Positions 8,869 through 16,501 of a stretch of DNA of 64,000 nucleotides are shown piece after piece. Every line of letters begins with the position of its first letter. Position 1 is the stretch's first letter. Origin of the DNA: JBBPZA01 sp963728925. GTDB taxonomy: Bacteria; Actinomycetota; Thermoleophilia; Solirubrobacterales; Solirubrobacteraceae. Where the stretch lies: positions 123,601-187,600 of the forward strand of contig CAVSMB010000005.1 in the NCBI GenBank assembly GCA_963728925.1, given 5' to 3'. The notes under the pieces were generated by a model. It saw nothing but the letters and a program-made list of their open reading frames with translations. It had not been told where the DNA came from and searched no databases. The translations under genes and the position numbers were made by a program.

Positions 8869-9620
8869 GCCACCTCCTGCGGGGTCTTCTGCGGGGTGAC
8901 CGGCCCGTCGACGCCGGGCTGCGCCGGGCCGCGGCGGCCCATCCGCGCGATCGCGACAAGCGAGCCGATCGCGGCCAGCAGGCCAAGCGCCCCGAGGACG
9001 AGCGCGACGACAACGAGGCCGGTGCTCGGTCCGCTTTCGTCACTCGTCGTGGTGGACGCCGGCTTGGCAGCCGTCGGCGAGCCGGCGTCGGCGGCCCCGC
9101 CGCCTTGCGTCGCGGTGGTCACCGCGAGCTGTGGCGCGGGCGTCTCTGAGTCGGGCGGCCCGATCCAGCGCACGACCTTGCCGTCCGAGTAGGTCTGCAC
9201 GGCCTTGAACGTGAGGCTGCGACCGGGCTTGTCGGGTACGAGGACCGACAGCGGGAAGTCGGCGAACTGGCCGGGTCCGATACGGCCTTCGGCGCTTCCG
9301 TCTCCGGTCCAGACGACCTGTGAGATCTCTTCGTCGATCGTCCCGTCGTCGGTCTTGACCGGAGTCGCGAGCTTGCGCGTGACGACTTTCGCACGCCATC
9401 CGGGCCGCGGCTCGTTGGACGCGTCCACGAAGCCCGGCGGGAGCTGGACGGCGATCTTCCTGGTGGAGGCGGTGTCGCTCTCGTTGGGCACGCGTACGGT
9501 CAGCTCGGTCTCCGCGCCGGCGGGCGCGGAGGCGGGCTGGACGGTGACGTGGGCCTGCGCGACGGCCGGCGCGGCGAGCGCGCCCGCGGTCGCGAGGACG
9601 GCTGCTGATCTGAGGTTCAC
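8865..9620 (-). CDS. ycnI: YcnI-family copper-binding protein (DUF1775)
   Basis: A 251-residue protein with a cleaved signal peptide ending AVAQA followed by HVTVQP. The mature N-terminal His is the copper ligand of the YcnI family. The Ig-like DUF1775 domain (about 25-165) carries the conserved PGW and TFKAVQTYSDG segments, and a C-terminal membrane helix (about 205-228) anchors it. The GTG at 9620 follows an AGGAG site. YcnI proteins bind Cu(II) outside the membrane next to CopC/CopD, as here. It is the first intact gene of the operon. Confidence 0.9.
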   Translation of the reverse strand: MNLRSAAVLATAGALAAPAVAQAHVTVQPASAPAGAETELTVRVPNESDTASTRKIAVQLPPGFVDASNEPRPGWRAKVVTRKLATPVKTDDGTIDEEISQVVWTGDGSAEGRIGPGQFADFPLSVLVPDKPGRSLTFKAVQTYSDGKVVRWIGPPDSETPAPQLAVTTATQGGGAADAGSPTAAKPASTTTSDESGPSTGLVVVALVLGALGLLAAIGSLVAIARMGRRGPAQPGVDGPVTPQKTPQEVA

Positions 9621-9706
9621 GGAGGATGGCTCCTGACTCGTCGAAGGTGCGGACGGGGTTCGCCCGCGCCCGCCGACGAGGCCGCCGCAGCGGGCCGTGC
9701 GTCGAG

Positions 9707-10271
9707 TCAGGCCGGGCGGGCGAGGCGCGCGCCCGGCGGCGGGCGCTTCGCAAGCGAGGCCGCGATCAGCCGGCCCCCGCGAGGCACGAGCGCCGTGACG
9801 AGCGCCGGCGCCGGGTCGTCCACAGCGGGCGCGCGGAGCGCCCGAGCGACGGCCCGGGGCGCCAGGCGGCCCTCGAGCACCGCGACGGCGCCGTGGACCA
9901 GCGTCAGCGGGAGGGCGACCAGTGCGGCCAGCGGGAGCGCCGTCCACCCTCCGCCCTCCAGCAGGGCGCCCAGACCGCCGGGGTGCCCGGAGGCAAGCGC
10001 GCCCTCCAGCGACTCCTGCGTCGCGTAGACGAGCAGCAAGGCGAGCGCGAAGGCCGCCCACGTCCGCAGCCGGGACCGGCGCGCTGCCTCGGCGGCCGGA
10101 ACGGCTACGCGGCCGGCCATCATCCGCGCGACGGTGACAGCGGCGACGAGCAGAACGAGCGCGGCGAGCAGGGCGGCGAGGCCGCCGAGATAGTTGTGTC
10201 CCGTGCGCTCCAGCTCGTCCCCGGCCCCGACGCCGTAGCCGGCCACGTACCGGAGCTGATGAAGCGCGAAA
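9707..10271 (-). pseudogene. Membrane protein, 3' portion, split by IS66
   Basis: This part encodes about 185 C-terminal residues of a polytopic protein with three or four hydrophobic helices, including LGGLAALLAALVLLVAAVTV. Reading upstream without a break, codons for ALHQLRYVAGYG run into the 8-bp target duplication at 10264-10271. Joining to 12826 across the element gives one 204-residue frame. No known family was recognised. A residual GTG start at 10246 could still give a 179-residue product. Confidence 0.75.
10264..10271. repeat. IS66 target-site duplication, left copy
   Basis: GCGCGAAA directly abuts the left inverted repeat and is repeated exactly at 12769-12776. Eight bases is the IS66-family duplication length. 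Confidence 0.95.
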
Positions 10272-10318
10272 GTATTGAGTTAGCGGGCTGAGCAGGGGTT
10301 ATGTAGCCTGCCGCGAAC

Positions 10319-11812
10319 TTGGTGGCGGTGGTCGCCGTCGCCGCGTCGAGTGTTGAGGTGCTTTCGGCCGGGGAGTCGCTCGATGGGCTCGCGCGGTTGT
10401 TGGCGTTCTCGTCGTCGTTGTTGGCTGAGAACGAGCGGTTGATGGGCGAGGTGGCCCGGTTGGCGGGGGAGAACGAGCGGCTGCGGGCCAGGGTCGGCAA
10501 GCTTGAGGGGCAGCTCGAAGAGGCGCGGCGCGCCGGGAAGCGTCAGGCGGCGCCGTTCTCGCGTGGGGAGCCGAAGGTCGCTCCCGGCAGACCGGGACGC
10601 CGGTCGGGCGAGGAGCACGGCAGGCACGGGCACCGCGAGCCGCCGGGGGAGGTGGACGAGGAGTTCGAAGCGCCACTCGCGGCGCGGTGTGAGTGTGGTG
10701 GCGAGATCGAGCACGAGCGGACCGAGTACCAGTATCAGGACGAGCTGCCGGTGCCGCGGCCCGTCCGTCGCCGGTTCGCGGTGCATATCGGCAAGTGTCG
10801 CTGCTGCGGGCGCCGACATCAGGGCCGTCACCCGTTTCAGACCTCGGACGCTCTGGGCGCGGCCTGCTGCATGCTCGGCCCGCGCGCGGTCGCTTTGGCG
10901 ACCGAGCTGAACAAGGAGCTGGGGCTCTCGCCGCAGAAGACCGCGAAGGCGCTTGAGAGGTTCGGGATCCGAGTGACCGCCGGCGGGGTGGTGCAGGCGA
11001 TCGCCCGTCAAGCCAGGGTGCTTGAGCCGACGTATCAGGCGCTGATCGAGGGTGTCCGGGCCAGCCGGGCCGTCGCGCCGGATGAGACCGGGTGGCGGAT
11101 CAACGGTCAGAAGGCGTGGCTGTGGGCGTTCGCCGGCCAGAACGTGACCGTGTATCTGATTGCTGCCGGCCGCGGACACGCGGACGCCGAGCGGATCCTC
11201 GGCGCGGGCTACTCGGGCGTCCTGGAGCGCGACGGGTGGGCTCCCTATCGGCGGTTCACAGCCGCCAGGCATCAGACCTGCGCAGCGCACCTGCTCAGAC
11301 GGACCGGGGAGCTGATCGCCGACTCGGTGGCGGGGCAGGCGCGCGTCCCGCACGCCGCCCGCAGGATCCTCAAGGACGCGCTCGCGCTGCGCGATCAGCG
11401 CGATGTCATCGCCGAGGGGTTCGGCCTGCGCGTCAGCGAGCTTGGCGAGCGGACCGACAGGCTGCTTCAGATGCGCCCAACCCACGCGCCGAACCGCCGG
11501 CTGCTTGGGCACCTCGCCAACGAGCGCGAGCACATGTTCACGTTCCTCGCCGAGCCCGGCGTGCAAGCCACGAACTGGCGGGCCGAGCAGGCGTTGCGCC
11601 CCGCGATCGTGAACCGCAAGAGCTGGGGTGGGAACCGCAGCTGGGGCGGCGCGCGCACTCAGCAGGTCACGATCAGCGTGATCTGCACCGCACGCCAACA
11701 AGGCATCGACCCGATCGAGCTGATGACCGGCGCCCAGCGCTCCCGGGCACCGGCCGTCAGCGAGCTGATCAAGCTCCCCGCCCGAGCCTCCCCAACCAGC
11801 CTCGCCGCCTGA
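10319..11812 (+). CDS. tnpC: IS66-family transposase (TnpC type)
   Basis: About 497 residues with the architecture of the IS66 large transposase. An N-terminal leucine-zipper-like coiled coil (about 30-75) is followed by a basic linker, a zinc-binding region with Cys in CECGGEIEHE and CRCCGRRH, and the DDE domain. The catalytic residues are probably Asp in APDETGWR, Asp in ERDGWAPY and Glu in TNWRAEQALRP. It is complete and in frame, so it could be functional. The annotated start is the first in-frame codon; the true start may be a few codons away. Confidence 0.92.
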   Translation: MVAVVAVAASSVEVLSAGESLDGLARLLAFSSSLLAENERLMGEVARLAGENERLRARVGKLEGQLEEARRAGKRQAAPFSRGEPKVAPGRPGRRSGEEHGRHGHREPPGEVDEEFEAPLAARCECGGEIEHERTEYQYQDELPVPRPVRRRFAVHIGKCRCCGRRHQGRHPFQTSDALGAACCMLGPRAVALATELNKELGLSPQKTAKALERFGIRVTAGGVVQAIARQARVLEPTYQALIEGVRASRAVAPDETGWRINGQKAWLWAFAGQNVTVYLIAAGRGHADAERILGAGYSGVLERDGWAPYRRFTAARHQTCAAHLLRRTGELIADSVAGQARVPHAARRILKDALALRDQRDVIAEGFGLRVSELGERTDRLLQMRPTHAPNRRLLGHLANEREHMFTFLAEPGVQATNWRAEQALRPAIVNRKSWGGNRSWGGARTQQVTISVICTARQQGIDPIELMTGAQRSRAPAVSELIKLPARASPTSLAA

Positions 11813-11819
11813 GCGCTCG

Positions 11820-12056
11820 ATGCACAAGCCGACCCCGCAACCGGCGCATGAGATCCGCTACCGGATCGTCTGCTACGAGCTCGAAGACGGCCGGCAGACC
11901 GTGATCCTCGACGCCACCGCCCGAGGGTTCATCGCCGTCACCGGCACGATCGCAGACGACGGTACGATGCACGGCGAGGGCACCCACGCCGGGCCGCTTG
12001 CGCTCAGGCGACGGCTCGCCTGCCTGATCGCCGACGACGAGCAAATCGCCGGCTAA
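11820..12056 (+). CDS. Hypothetical passenger protein of the IS66 element
   Basis: A 78-residue frame starting 7 bp after the transposase stop, inside the inverted repeats. It has a mixed alpha/beta look with no cysteines or membrane segment. The tight spacing suggests that it is translated with the transposase. No family was recognised; it may be an accessory factor of this IS66 lineage. Confidence 0.6.
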   Translation: MHKPTPQPAHEIRYRIVCYELEDGRQTVILDATARGFIAVTGTIADDGTMHGEGTHAGPLALRRRLACLIADDEQIAG

Positions 12057-12153
12057 CGACACACGCGACCGCCCCGGCCGCTCTCCGTCCGCTCTCCGTC
12101 TGAGGATCGCCTTACCGTTGGCTGCATCCGACCAGTGACAACGGGAGCCGCCG

Positions 12154-12735
12154 ATGAGCCAGCACAGCCCCGCCCACAACGTCATCGTGCAGATCAAGGT
12201 CAAGCTGCTCGGCGTCAACAAGCCGCCGGTCTGGCGGCGGCTGCAGCTGCGCGCCGACACCCGCCTCGATCAGCTGCACGAGATCCTCCAAGCGGCGCTC
12301 GGCTGGGAGAACTACCACATGCACGTGTTCTCCTTCGGCGAGCAGGAATTCGGCATCCCCGACCGCGAGCTCGGGCTCAGCGACGAGCGCCAAGTCACCC
12401 TCGGCGAGCTCATCGACCTCGGCGCTGGCTTCCGCTACACCTACGACTTCGGCGACGACTGGGAACACGAGATCCTCGTCGAAGACCTGCTCGACGCCGA
12501 CCCCGACACCCACTACCCCGTCCTGGTCGCCGCCAAGGGCGCCTGCCCACCGGAGGACTGCGACGGCCCCTGGGGATACGCGAACCTCAAAGAGATCCTC
12601 GCCGACCCCAACCACGACGAACACCAAGACATGCTCCAGCGGCTCGGCCTCGACAACGCCAGCGAATTCGACCCCGCCGCCGTCACCACCGAGGACATCG
12701 ACTACGAAGTCGCCCTCACCGGCGCCAGCCGCTGA
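12154..12735 (+). CDS. Plasmid pRiA4b ORF-3 family protein, IS66 passenger
   Basis: A 193-residue protein matching the PRiA4_ORF3 (IS1096 TnpR-like) fold. It begins QIKVKLLGVNKPPVWRRL and contains LHEILQAALGWENYHMHVF, FRYTYDFGDDWEHEI and PPEDCDGPWGY, all hallmarks of the family. Members occur on plasmids and near transposases, and their activity is unclear. It ends 18 bp before the right inverted repeat, so it moves with the element. The start follows a GGGAG site 8 bp upstream. Confidence 0.88.
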   Translation: MSQHSPAHNVIVQIKVKLLGVNKPPVWRRLQLRADTRLDQLHEILQAALGWENYHMHVFSFGEQEFGIPDRELGLSDERQVTLGELIDLGAGFRYTYDFGDDWEHEILVEDLLDADPDTHYPVLVAAKGACPPEDCDGPWGYANLKEILADPNHDEHQDMLQRLGLDNASEFDPAAVTTEDIDYEVALTGASR

Positions 12736-12768
12736 GACCCCGGCGGGACGGACCCGCTAACTCAATAC

Positions 12769-12776
12769 GCGCGAAA
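12769..12776. repeat. IS66 target-site duplication, right copy
   Basis: GCGCGAAA directly follows the right inverted repeat and matches the left copy base for base. Confidence 0.95.
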
Positions 12777-12826
12777 CTGCCGCTGAACAGAAGCACTGCG
12801 GCGCGGAGGACGCGAAGACTGCGCAC
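12769..12826 (-). pseudogene. Membrane protein, 5' portion, split by IS66
   Basis: From the GTG at 12826 this encodes about 19 residues, VRSLRVLRAAVLLFSGSF, a basic N-terminus running into a hydrophobic helix. It continues in frame with the 3' portion at 10263 once the IS66 element and one duplication copy are removed (58 + 557 = 615 nt, 205 codons). The native promoter lies on this side of the insertion. Confidence 0.7.
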
Positions 12827-12845
12827 TCGTCGATGCTACGGTGTC

Positions 12846-12969
12846 GCATCGCCGAATCCCCGCCTGTGGCGGGGAACGGGGGACCCGAGCAGTTCTGGGG
12901 CGAATTCCCGGCAGAGACCGGGGAGGCGCAGGCTCTTTCAGCGCCAGCCCGTCAGCTAACCCCGTAGGC
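12846..12969 (+). promoter_or_regulatory. c-di-AMP (ydaO/yuaA) riboswitch upstream of the NlpC/P60 gene
   Basis: The sequence carries the conserved ydaO blocks in order: CGCCGAAUC, GGGGAACGGGGGACCC, UGGGGCGAAUU, GCAGAGACCGGGGAGGC, CUCUUUCAGCGCC and CCCGUCAGCUAACCCCGUAGGC. This class binds cyclic di-AMP and usually lowers expression of cell-wall hydrolase genes when the ligand is high. It lies on the same strand and immediately before the hydrolase. The motif match is strong by eye. Confidence 0.9.
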
Positions 12970-13029
12970 CGACGAAAGAGAAGGCGGTACGGGGATGCCA
13001 GACGGCGCACGCTGGGACGTTGGACGACA

Positions 13030-13590
13030 GTGGCCATCGCTGCGACGGCGGTGACGGCGTTTGCGCAGGTCGCGCCCGCGAGCGCGAGCTCGAGGGCGAC
13101 CGCCAAGAGCGCCGCCGCGTCGAACGTGACGGGCAAGCGAGTGGTCAAGTACGCGAAGAAGTTCGTGGGCACCCCGTACTCCTACGGCGGCGCCGACCCG
13201 AGCGGTTTCGACTGCTCGGGCTTCACCCAGTACGTCTACAAGCGCTTCGGCATTCGCCTCCCCCACTCCGCGACCGCCCAGCTGCAAGTGGGGCGCGCGG
13301 TTCGCCGCTCCGAGCTGAAGCCGGGCGACCTCGTGATCTGGAACGGCGGCGGCCACGTCGGGATCTACACCGGCCAGGGCTTTCTCTCCGCGACCAACTC
13401 CAAGGGCATCTGGCAGTACTCGATGAGCCAGTGGTCGCAGTTCCAGAGCTACACCGCCGCGCGTCGCCTGCTGCCCGACAGCGCCGTCGACGGCAGCGCC
13501 ACCGGAGAGGGCACGACGGCCCCGGGCTCCGGCACCGCGTCGCGGACCGCCGGCGGCTCGCCCGCCACTGGCGGCACCCGCGCCGGCTGA
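13030..13590 (+). CDS. Secreted NlpC/P60 peptidoglycan hydrolase
   Basis: A secreted cysteine peptidase that cleaves peptide stems of peptidoglycan. The mature part begins after a signal ending APASA. The NlpC/P60 domain shows the catalytic Cys in GFDCSGF and His in GGHVGIY, with PHSATAQ between them. A Ser/Thr/Gly-rich tail of about 40 residues follows. The start is unsure: GTG at 13030 is the first canonical in-frame codon after the riboswitch but leaves no basic N-region, while CTG at 13012 would add it. Expression is probably controlled by the upstream c-di-AMP riboswitch. Confidence 0.88.
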   Translation: MAIAATAVTAFAQVAPASASSRATAKSAAASNVTGKRVVKYAKKFVGTPYSYGGADPSGFDCSGFTQYVYKRFGIRLPHSATAQLQVGRAVRRSELKPGDLVIWNGGGHVGIYTGQGFLSATNSKGIWQYSMSQWSQFQSYTAARRLLPDSAVDGSATGEGTTAPGSGTASRTAGGSPATGGTRAG

Positions 13591-13646
13591 CGCCCGGCCG
13601 CGCGCCGGAGGCTTGCGGGCCTGTGCTCCCGGGTAGCGGCTCGCCC

Positions 13647-14261
13647 ATGCGCGCGATCTGCCTGACCTGCACCCTGAAGCGCTCCCCGGAGCCCTCCAAC
13701 GCCAGCGCCCTGGCCGAGGTGGTCATGGCCGGATTGCGCGAGGAGGGCGTGATCACCGACGAGGTCCGCCTCGCCGACCACCGCGTCGATCCGGGCGTCG
13801 TCTCCGAGGCCGTCGCCGAGGGCGACGAATGGCCGGGGCTGCGCGAGCGCATCCTCGCGGCGCAGATCCTCGTCGTCGCCACGCCGACGTGGCTCGGGCA
13901 GCCTTCGAGCATCGCCAAGCGCGCACTCGAGCGGATGGACGCCTTTCTCTCCGAGACGCGCGACGACGGCGTGACGCCGGTCGCCTACAACCGCGTCGCG
14001 GGCGTCGTCGTGGTGGGCAACGAGGACGGCGCGCACCACTGCATCGCCGAGATCGCCGGCGCCCTCAACGACATCGGCTACACGATCCCCGGGCAGGCCT
14101 GGACCTACTGGAACAAGGGCCCCGGCCCGGGCGAGGAGGAGTGGCTGACCACCGACGAGCGCGAGTGGTCGATCTCGACCGGCAAGACGGCGGCCCGCAA
14201 CCTCCTGGCGACCGCCCGCGCGCTCGAGGCCTGGCCGATCCCGGCGCCGCCCGGATCCTGA
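13647..14261 (+). CDS. Flavodoxin-like NAD(P)H-dependent FMN reductase family protein
   Basis: A 204-residue protein of the flavodoxin-like NADPH-dependent FMN reductase fold. It begins with AICLTCTLKRSPEPSNASALA, a phosphate-binding loop for FMN, and has ATPTWLGQPS, the usual second FMN contact, around residue 85. The C-terminal third has an aromatic GQAWTYWNKGPG segment. These enzymes reduce flavins or quinones with NAD(P)H; the physiological substrate is unknown. The ATG at 13647 is chosen because the frame upstream reads through the preceding gene and is not coding in style. Confidence 0.82.
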   Translation: MRAICLTCTLKRSPEPSNASALAEVVMAGLREEGVITDEVRLADHRVDPGVVSEAVAEGDEWPGLRERILAAQILVVATPTWLGQPSSIAKRALERMDAFLSETRDDGVTPVAYNRVAGVVVVGNEDGAHHCIAEIAGALNDIGYTIPGQAWTYWNKGPGPGEEEWLTTDEREWSISTGKTAARNLLATARALEAWPIPAPPGS

Positions 14262-14302
14262 GCGTCGCCGCCGGCGAGACGGCGGCTCCTACCGTGGTCG
14301 GC

Positions 14303-15129
14303 GTGAACGACATCGTTACCGAGCGCGTCGAGCTCGCTGTCGCCGAGGAGGGCGGCACGTCGCCGATGGCTGCCCACCTCGCCCGCCCTGCCGCCCAAGG
14401 CCCATTCCCCGGCGTCGTCGTCGCGATGGAGATGTTCGGCCTGACCGCCTACATCCGCGACGTCACCGACCGCGTCGCGCGGCTGGGCTACGTGGCGATC
14501 GCGCCCGACTTCTACCACCGCTCCGGGCCGGGGATCGAGCTGCCCCAGGACGAGGAGGGGCGCCAGGCCGGCTTCGAGCTCGTGGGCCGCCTCACCCGCG
14601 AGGGCGCCCTGCGCGACGTGGCCGCGGCGGTCGGCCATCTCGCCGAGCGCGCGGACGGACGCGACCGAGGCGGCCGGAGCCCGGCAGGAGTGACGGCGGC
14701 GCGCCGGCCGCCGGGCGGGTCGCCATGCTCGGCTGCAGCCTCGGCGGGCACCTCGCCTACCTCGGCGCGACGCGCTTCGATCTCGCCGCCACCGCGGTCT
14801 TCTACGGCGGCTGGCTCACCACCACCGACATCCCGCTCTCGCGGCCCGAGCCGACGATCGAGCTCACGCCCGGCATCGCCGCTCGGCGAGGCCGCGTCCT
14901 ATACCTCGTCGGCGACGGCGACCACGCGGTCCCGCCCGACGCCCGCGCGCTGATCGAGAGCGCGCTCCGGTTGGCCGACGTGCGCCACGAGATGGTCGTC
15001 TATCCCGACACGCCGCACGGGTTCTTCTGCGACGTACGCGACACGTATCGCGAGCCGCAGGCCCAGGACGCCTGGCGTCGTGTCCGCAGCCTCTTCGCCG
15101 AGGAGCTCAGGGCCCGCCACCCGGGTTAG
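14303..15129 (+). pseudogene. Dienelactone hydrolase family protein with a frameshift
   Basis: Two frames together give a full DLH-family alpha/beta hydrolase. The first runs from the GTG at 14303 through GVVVAMEMFGLT and IAPDFYHRSG; the second, from about 14700, carries APAAGRVAMLGCSLGGH, GDGDHAVPP (Asp) and TPHGFFCD (His). The nucleophile position is Ser rather than the classical Cys. The second frame has a TGA at 14691, so the one-base shift lies between about 14694 and 14725, in a GC repeat. It could be a real mutation or a sequencing error. Confidence 0.75.
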
Positions 15130-15188
15130 GGAACCCTAACGCGGCGAGGGCGTCACGGAGACCGCGACGCCCGTGCGGATGGGTGGTC

Positions 15189-16196
15189 CTACGTCTTGGC
15201 GCTGACCACGCGGCCCGAGCCGCGCAGCTTCTTGGCCCGCAGGTTGCAGACCTCGCCCTGCCCCGATCCCAGCAGGGTGTAGGTCGACGCGCTGCGGGCG
15301 ACCGAGGACGCGCTGATCGCCGTCGTGCCGTAGCCCGGCGAATCGGACTCGCACCATACCGAGGACTTCTGGCCGACCCACGGGGCCGGGCAGACGACCG
15401 CGCCCCTCACACGCACCTCGTAGTGAACGTGAGGCCCGGTGCAGCTGCCCGTGCACCCGACGCGCCCGATGGTCTGCCCGCGCTGCACGGTGTCGCCGAC
15501 CGACACGAGCATCGCGCTCGCGTGGGCGTAGCAGGTGCTCAGCGTCGACGTGTGGCGGACGCAGATGTAGTTCCCGTAGCCGCCAGAGTACGCGGCCGTG
15601 GTGACCGTGCCGGCCCCCGAGGCGAGGATCGGCGTCCCGCTGGAGATCGCCAGGTCGACGCCCGGATGACGCTCGTAGGAACGCTGCTCCCAGAAGGTCG
15701 AGGTGAGGATCCAGCCCTTGGCCAGCGGCATGCCCAGGGTGCCGGCGCCGCCTCCGGCCGGTGGGGTGGAGAGCGGCGCGGCCGCCGGCCTGGGGATGCG
15801 CAGGGCCCTGGAGCTCGGCCTGGAGCGCGTGCCGTAGGCGTCGACGACGACGACGCGCCCCGAGCGCGCGCCGCCGGGCACCCTGACCTCGAGCCAGCGC
15901 AGCCGCTTGCGCTTCGGCGCCGCCTGGACGCGACCGGTGAACACGACCTGCGCGACGCTGACGAGGTTGCGGCCCGTGAGCCGCAGCATGCTGCCCGGCT
16001 TGGCCGTCGTCGCGCCGGTGGAGCCCGCCGCCGCCGCTGGGCAGCCGGCCTCGCAGACGATCCTGGTGACCTTCGTGCGCCCCGGGATCGACGTGCCGCC
16101 GGTCGCGGCGCCGGCCGCACAGGGGACGAGCAGAGCGCCCGTGACGACGATCGCCGAAAGCCTCGCGAACTGCCTGGCCGTCCTGGACCCCGTCAT
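15189..16196 (-). CDS. Secreted M23-family peptidoglycan metallopeptidase
   Basis: A 335-residue secreted lysostaphin-like endopeptidase. A signal peptide ends at about residue 30 (CAAGAA), an IPT/TIG-like beta domain of about 90 residues follows, and then the M23 domain. The zinc ligands are His and Asp in RHPGVDLA, and the HVH in GPHVHYEV. Several cysteines could form disulfides. It cuts peptidoglycan cross-bridges outside the cell. A c-di-AMP riboswitch lies just upstream, so it shares its control with the NlpC/P60 gene 1.6 kb away. Confidence 0.92.
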   Translation of the reverse strand: MTGSRTARQFARLSAIVVTGALLVPCAAGAATGGTSIPGRTKVTRIVCEAGCPAAAAGSTGATTAKPGSMLRLTGRNLVSVAQVVFTGRVQAAPKRKRLRWLEVRVPGGARSGRVVVVDAYGTRSRPSSRALRIPRPAAAPLSTPPAGGGAGTLGMPLAKGWILTSTFWEQRSYERHPGVDLAISSGTPILASGAGTVTTAAYSGGYGNYICVRHTSTLSTCYAHASAMLVSVGDTVQRGQTIGRVGCTGSCTGPHVHYEVRVRGAVVCPAPWVGQKSSVWCESDSPGYGTTAISASSVARSASTYTLLGSGQGEVCNLRAKKLRGSGRVVSAKT

Positions 16197-16235
16197 CCCC
16201 GAGTCCCGAGCAAGACGTACTCCCCTTTGCGTGGC

Positions 16236-16370
16236 GCCTACGGGGTTAGCTGGCGGGCTCGCGCGGAAAGGGTCGCGCTACCGGGCACTCGCCCGGATTC
16301 GCCCCGGCCACCGGAAGATGGCCAATTGGATCCCCCGTCCCGGAGCCCGGCGGGCCACGGGTTCGGCTGG
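16236..16370 (-). promoter_or_regulatory. c-di-AMP (ydaO/yuaA) riboswitch upstream of the M23 peptidase gene
   Basis: On the minus strand the ydaO blocks occur in order: CCGAACCCGUGGCCC, GGGACGGGGGAUCC, GGGGCGAAUCCGGGC, UUUCCGCGCGAGCCCGCCAGC and UAACCCCGUAGGC. The 3' blocks match the riboswitch at 12846-12969 closely. It lies 40 bp before the M23 gene on the same strand. Confidence 0.9.
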
Positions 16371-16501
16371 CTTGAACGGATGTCACTGTAGTGCTTCGGT
16401 CGGCGGATCGTCGCCTCGTCTTCAACTCTGCAACGCGTCGTGCCCCCCAGATCCTGGGTTCGGACGGAACGCGAGCGCTTGGCCTACGCTGCCGGGGCAC
16501 C

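Larger units (their letters stand above)
10272..12768 (+). mobile_element. IS66-family element with two passenger genes
   Basis: The 2497-bp element has perfect 16-bp terminal inverted repeats, GTATTGAGTTAGCGGG at 10272-10287 and its complement at 12753-12768. It is flanked by an 8-bp direct repeat GCGCGAAA, the duplication length of the IS66 family. It carries the large transposase, but no tnpA or tnpB accessory gene, as in the ISBst12-like subgroup. Two extra genes lie between transposase and right end. The perfect ends suggest recent insertion. Confidence 0.95.

Noticed and set aside
12841..13029. NlpC/P60 start at GTG 12841
   Set aside because: This would translate the c-di-AMP riboswitch. 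The residues before 13030 have no protein-like pattern.
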